DNA of 5,903 nucleotides, from assembly GCA_964408125.1 (NCBI GenBank), contig CAYOYC010000030.1, forward strand, positions 1 to 5,903. Reading direction: 5' to 3'. The notes under the pieces were generated by a model. The model made no database searches, was not told where the DNA came from, and was given only the letters and a program-made list of their open reading frames with translations. The translations under genes were made by a program, and so were the position numbers. This stretch comes from CABMGO01 sp964408125 (lineage in GTDB: Archaea; Nanobdellota; Nanobdellia; Pacearchaeales; GW2011-AR1). Shown here in pieces: positions 4,284 through 5,903 of this stretch (within the stretch, counting starts at the first letter, position 1; every line of letters starts with the position of its first letter).

Positions 4284-4495
4284 GATATAAATTATTAAAA
4301 AGGCGTGCGGATTTTATTTTTTATGAGCGGAAGGGAAATTTGGGTTTAAGATTATGAAAGTTAGAGCATTATTTTTTTGAGATTTATCTAGGGAGAAATC
4401 CTTAACTTAATAGGATTGTGTGGCAGCTGGGGAGATGGAAAAAATTAAGGAAGGGAAATATATAATTATTTAAAGGTCGGAGGCGTGTGAAAATA
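4284..4495 (+). other. Non-coding stretch with T-runs and a possible decayed gene start
   Basis: No gene is apparent in these 212 bases. T-rich runs at 4313-4322 and 4370-4378 could terminate the HAD gene. An AATCCT/AGGATT hairpin (4397-4402 with 4412-4417) is weak. From 4414 to the TAA at 4471-4473 one frame reads DCVAAGEMEKIKEGKYIII, which resembles the start of archaeal IF5A (VxAG..K.G.YIII). After the stop the same frame continues RSEAC, reminiscent of the following DGEPC of that family. This may be a fragment cut by the arrival of dinD, or chance. The promoter of dinD lies at the right end. Confidence 0.3.
4469..4475 (+). promoter_or_regulatory. TATA box deciding the dinD start
   Basis: TTTAAAG ends 21 nt before the ATG at 4496, exactly the spacing at 194 and 962. 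This favours the ATG at 4496 as a leaderless start. A GTG at 4487 is in frame, with GGAGG at 4479-4483 only 3 nt away, too close for good initiation. Confidence 0.5.
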
Positions 4496-5395
4496 ATGGA
4501 GAACGATCTAAAAATAAAAAAAGTTTCGTTTGATGAGCTTAAGAAAATAGATGAAAGTGGAAATGAAAGATGGTCGGCAAGAGAACTAATGTTTTTGTTA
4601 GGATATATTAAATGGGAAAATTTCTCAAAAGCGATTGATAGGGCAATGCTTTCGTGCGATACTGCTGGATTTGATGTAAAAAACCATTTTCCTGCTGTCG
4701 GGAAAATGGTAGAAATGCCCTCTAAACCACGGAAAGATGTAGCAAATTTAGGTTTTCCCGACATCAGGAAAACCAAAGAAATTATTGATTATAATTTGTC
4801 TCGCTATGCTTGCTATTTAATTGTCCAAAATGGCGATCCCAGAAAGAAACAAATCGCTCTTGGCCAGACATATTTTGCAATTCAAACTTATCGTCAAGAG
4901 TTAAGCGATAAATATAATCAACTTGCGGAAGATAAAAAAAGACTGCTTCTAAGAGGAGATATTAAACAAATGAATCAACTACTTGTTGAAGCAGCCAAAG
5001 ATGCAGGAATAATTACCGATGAAGAATATTCCATTTTTCAAAATAGAGGTTATCAGGGATTATATGGTGGATTGTCGGTTTCTGAAATCCATCAACTAAA
5101 AAAATTAGATGAAAGAGAGAAGATTCTTGATTTTATGGGAAGTGAAGAAATGATTGCTAATTTATTTAGAATTTCACAGACTCAAAGTAAAATAAAACGA
5201 GAGAATATCCAAGGCAAAGAACTAGCAAGTCATGCACATTTTGTAGTAGGCAAAGAAGTTAGAGAAGCGATTATGAGATTCGGAGGAGTCGTTCCTGAAA
5301 ATTTACCAACACCGAAAAAAAGCGTTTTTGAACTAGAAAAAGAAGCTATTAGAGAACTAAAGGAAAAAAATAAAGAGTTGATATTAGATGAGTAG
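4496..5395 (+). CDS. dinD: DNA-damage-inducible protein D homologue (DinD, Bro-N-like)
   Basis: From ATG 4496 the product has 299 residues, somewhat longer than E. coli DinD. The N-terminal Bro-N-like domain is clear: WSARELMFLLGY..W..F.KAI (26-47), then LSRYACYLIVQNGDPRKK (101-118) and ALGQTYFAIQTYRQE (121-135). The C-terminal DinD half has GYQGLYGGLS (185-194), HFVVGKEVREAIMRFGG (248-264) and PENLPTP (267-273). E. coli DinD is an SOS gene product that disrupts RecA filaments; whether this one acts on RadA is unknown. Between HF (64-65) and the LSRYACYLI block lies an extended segment (about 66-97) that carries two inverted palindromes in the DNA and appears longer than in typical DinD. Its base composition lacks the G-over-C bias of neighbours (4741-4920: 28 G, 33 C by hand count), suggesting acquisition, probably from bacteria. 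Confidence 0.92.
   Translation: MENDLKIKKVSFDELKKIDESGNERWSARELMFLLGYIKWENFSKAIDRAMLSCDTAGFDVKNHFPAVGKMVEMPSKPRKDVANLGFPDIRKTKEIIDYNLSRYACYLIVQNGDPRKKQIALGQTYFAIQTYRQELSDKYNQLAEDKKRLLLRGDIKQMNQLLVEAAKDAGIITDEEYSIFQNRGYQGLYGGLSVSEIHQLKKLDEREKILDFMGSEEMIANLFRISQTQSKIKRENIQGKELASHAHFVVGKEVREAIMRFGGVVPENLPTPKKSVFELEKEAIRELKEKNKELILDE
4683..4774 (+). repeat. Two inverted palindromes inside dinD
   Basis: ACCATTTTCC (4683-4692) pairs perfectly with GGAAAATGGT (4701-4710) around an 8-base loop. GGTTTTCC (4751-4758) pairs perfectly with GGAAAACC (4767-4774), also around 8 bases. The 20-base cores, 4687-4706 and 4753-4772, are inverted copies of each other with 19 of 20 positions matching. The outer stem bases differ between copies but stay paired. 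The block keeps the reading frame and encodes FPAVGKM and FPDIRKT at its two ends. Confidence 0.7.
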
Positions 5396-5490
5396 AAACC
5401 GTTTAATTAAAGAATTAAATTTAAAGCGTAAGTTTTCAAATCTTCTCGTTGTATCAAAAATCCAAACCTTATTATAAAACTTGTTAAAAA
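5396..5490. other. Convergent intergenic spacer
   Basis: This 95-bp AT-rich gap between the dinD stop and the minus-strand stop contains one arm of the terminator hairpin and no gene, tRNA or recognisable site on either strand. Confidence 0.6.
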
Positions 5491-5515
5491 TTAGATTTGT
5501 TTAAGTGTTTGGATT
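5459..5515 (-). terminator. Long-stem hairpin, probable terminator of the minus-strand gene
   Basis: AATCCAAACCTTA (5459-5471) pairs with TAAG plus GTTTGGATT (5502-5515) with a single bulged T at 5506, thirteen pairs. Read on the minus strand, the stem is followed directly by TTTTT (complement of the A-run at 5456-5460), as in an intrinsic terminator. One arm lies within the last codons of the minus-strand gene. On the plus strand there is no matching T-run, so service to dinD is doubtful. Confidence 0.45.
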
Positions 5516-5844
5516 ACATAATTTTCTTGAGATTTGTTTGACCAGATTGCGGAAGGATGTTTGATTTTAATGACTTTAGATTGTGTTTGTGGGAAGAATT
5601 TTTGGACGTTTGAGCCGAGTAATATTATTGTGTCCGTGTTAGAGGGTTTGTGAGTGTTTATCCAGAGTTGTTGGTGCGATTCTATTTTTTTTGGGATTAC
5701 GTTTAGGTTGAATAGGTTTGTCTTTATGCAATCGTAATTTTCTAGGTTTTCTATTATTTTGCCAATTAGTTTTCCTGATTTTGTGCTTGAGTCAAGTGGT
5801 TTTGTATTTGGTTTGTTGTGGATGCCGGCGAAGATGATTCTCAT
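5491..5844 (-). CDS. Small uracil-DNA-glycosylase-superfamily-like protein
   Basis: The 117-residue product begins MRIIFAGIHNKP, like the first strand and active-site loop (motif A, G-I-N-P-G type) of uracil/mismatch-specific DNA glycosylases. Next come a helix with KSGKLIGKIIE (22-32), TNLFNL (42-47), a strand ILLGSNVQKFF (74-84) and KHPSAIW (95-101), matching the HPS/NPS motif B (H96-P97-S98). At 117 residues it is much shorter than classical family members (about 190-230), so it would be a minimal form. The motif A sequence GIHNKP is atypical. It is convergent with dinD, another DNA-damage-related gene. The start is chosen from the family-like beginning; the frame is open upstream to the window edge (19 more codons), and neither a clear TATA box nor a Shine-Dalgarno is seen. 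Family call is from motifs only. Confidence 0.6.
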   Translation of the reverse strand: MRIIFAGIHNKPNTKPLDSSTKSGKLIGKIIENLENYDCIKTNLFNLNVIPKKIESHQQLWINTHKPSNTDTIILLGSNVQKFFPQTQSKVIKIKHPSAIWSNKSQENYVIQTLKQI

Positions 5845-5903
5845 AATATTTTTATGAACTCGCCCGCTGAAAGAAAACTTCCCTGCTTTAGCTCGGAGTG
5901 AAT

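Noticed and set aside
4323..4379. Two mini frames (MSGREIWV and MKVRALFF)
   Set aside because: Eight codons each in T-rich non-coding DNA with no ribosome binding site; chance.
4479..4489. GGAGG with GTG 4487 as the dinD start
   Set aside because: Spacing of only 3 nt is poor and the TATA box at 4469-4475 would start transcription near 4496, downstream of the GTG.
4301..4489. Near-direct repeat AGGCGTG[C/T]G at 4301-4309 and 4481-4489, as possible target-site duplication or att sites
   Set aside because: Only 8 of 9 bases match and the span contains no element; too short to exceed chance.
4402..4776. Minus-strand open frame at the start of dinD
   Set aside because: It overlaps clearly conserved Bro-N coding sequence and the palindromes; no family features or initiation signals.
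5770..5781. TTTTCCTGAT as a third copy of the dinD palindrome unit
   Set aside because: Only about ten bases match and neither the second arm nor the loop is present.
5854..5901. Plus-strand 15-codon frame MNSPAERKLPCFSSE at the right edge
   Set aside because: No initiation signals and it lies upstream of a minus-strand gene; cannot be supported as a gene.
1..5903. CRISPR array, insertion sequence or rRNA/tRNA gene
   Set aside because: No regularly spaced repeats, no transposase and no rRNA or tRNA signatures were seen on either strand.

Overview
The window looks like a stretch of AT-rich archaeal chromosome, most likely from a DPANN-type lineage (Woesearchaeota/Pacearchaeota-like; this is inference). 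The archaeal evidence is an archaeal/eukaryotic-type translation initiation factor 2 beta subunit, a COG2522-type archaeal helix-turn-helix regulator, and TATA boxes set 21-24 nt before start codons, which implies leaderless mRNAs. Mixed in are genes of bacterial character: an IscS/NifS-IscU pair and a DinD homologue.

Layout. 1-149: C-terminal end of an unidentified coiled-coil protein. 194-770: a two-gene unit, aIF2-beta followed by a 48-residue DUF5679-like zinc ribbon. 771-961: non-coding, with its own TATA box, a perfect 12-bp stem enclosing two smaller hairpins (candidate structured RNA) and an operator-like inverted repeat. 962-1336: a membrane-anchored thioredoxin-fold protein that has lost its CxxC. 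1382-3643: a tight five-gene iron-sulfur cluster unit: Cys-rich HTH regulator, cysteine desulfurase, IscU scaffold, a 39-residue acidic protein and a DUF1858 CxxC protein. 3693-4283: a HAD-superfamily nucleotidase-like protein with an altered motif I. 4284-4495: non-coding, containing a possible decayed gene start. 4496-5395: DinD, with a pair of inverted palindromes inside the reading frame. 5491-5844, minus strand: a small uracil-DNA-glycosylase-superfamily-like protein convergent with dinD.

How the genes work together. The 1382-3643 block reads as a self-contained Fe-S assembly operon. The desulfurase takes sulfur from cysteine, IscU holds the nascent cluster, and the five-cysteine HTH protein encoded first is well placed to sense clusters and control its own operon, as IscR does in bacteria but from an unrelated family (inference). 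Three AGTAAA repeats across its promoter are the obvious operator candidates. First genes of transcription units have a TATA box at a nearly fixed distance and no Shine-Dalgarno, whereas most internal genes have GGAGG. This rule also selects the ATG at 4496 as the dinD start.

The most unusual items are the structured intergenic RNA candidate (801-884), the palindrome pair inside dinD (4683-4774), the candidate Fe-S-responsive regulator with its operator repeats, and the thioredoxin-fold protein without redox cysteines. dinD also lacks the strong G-over-C bias of the plus strand seen on both sides of it, consistent with recent acquisition.
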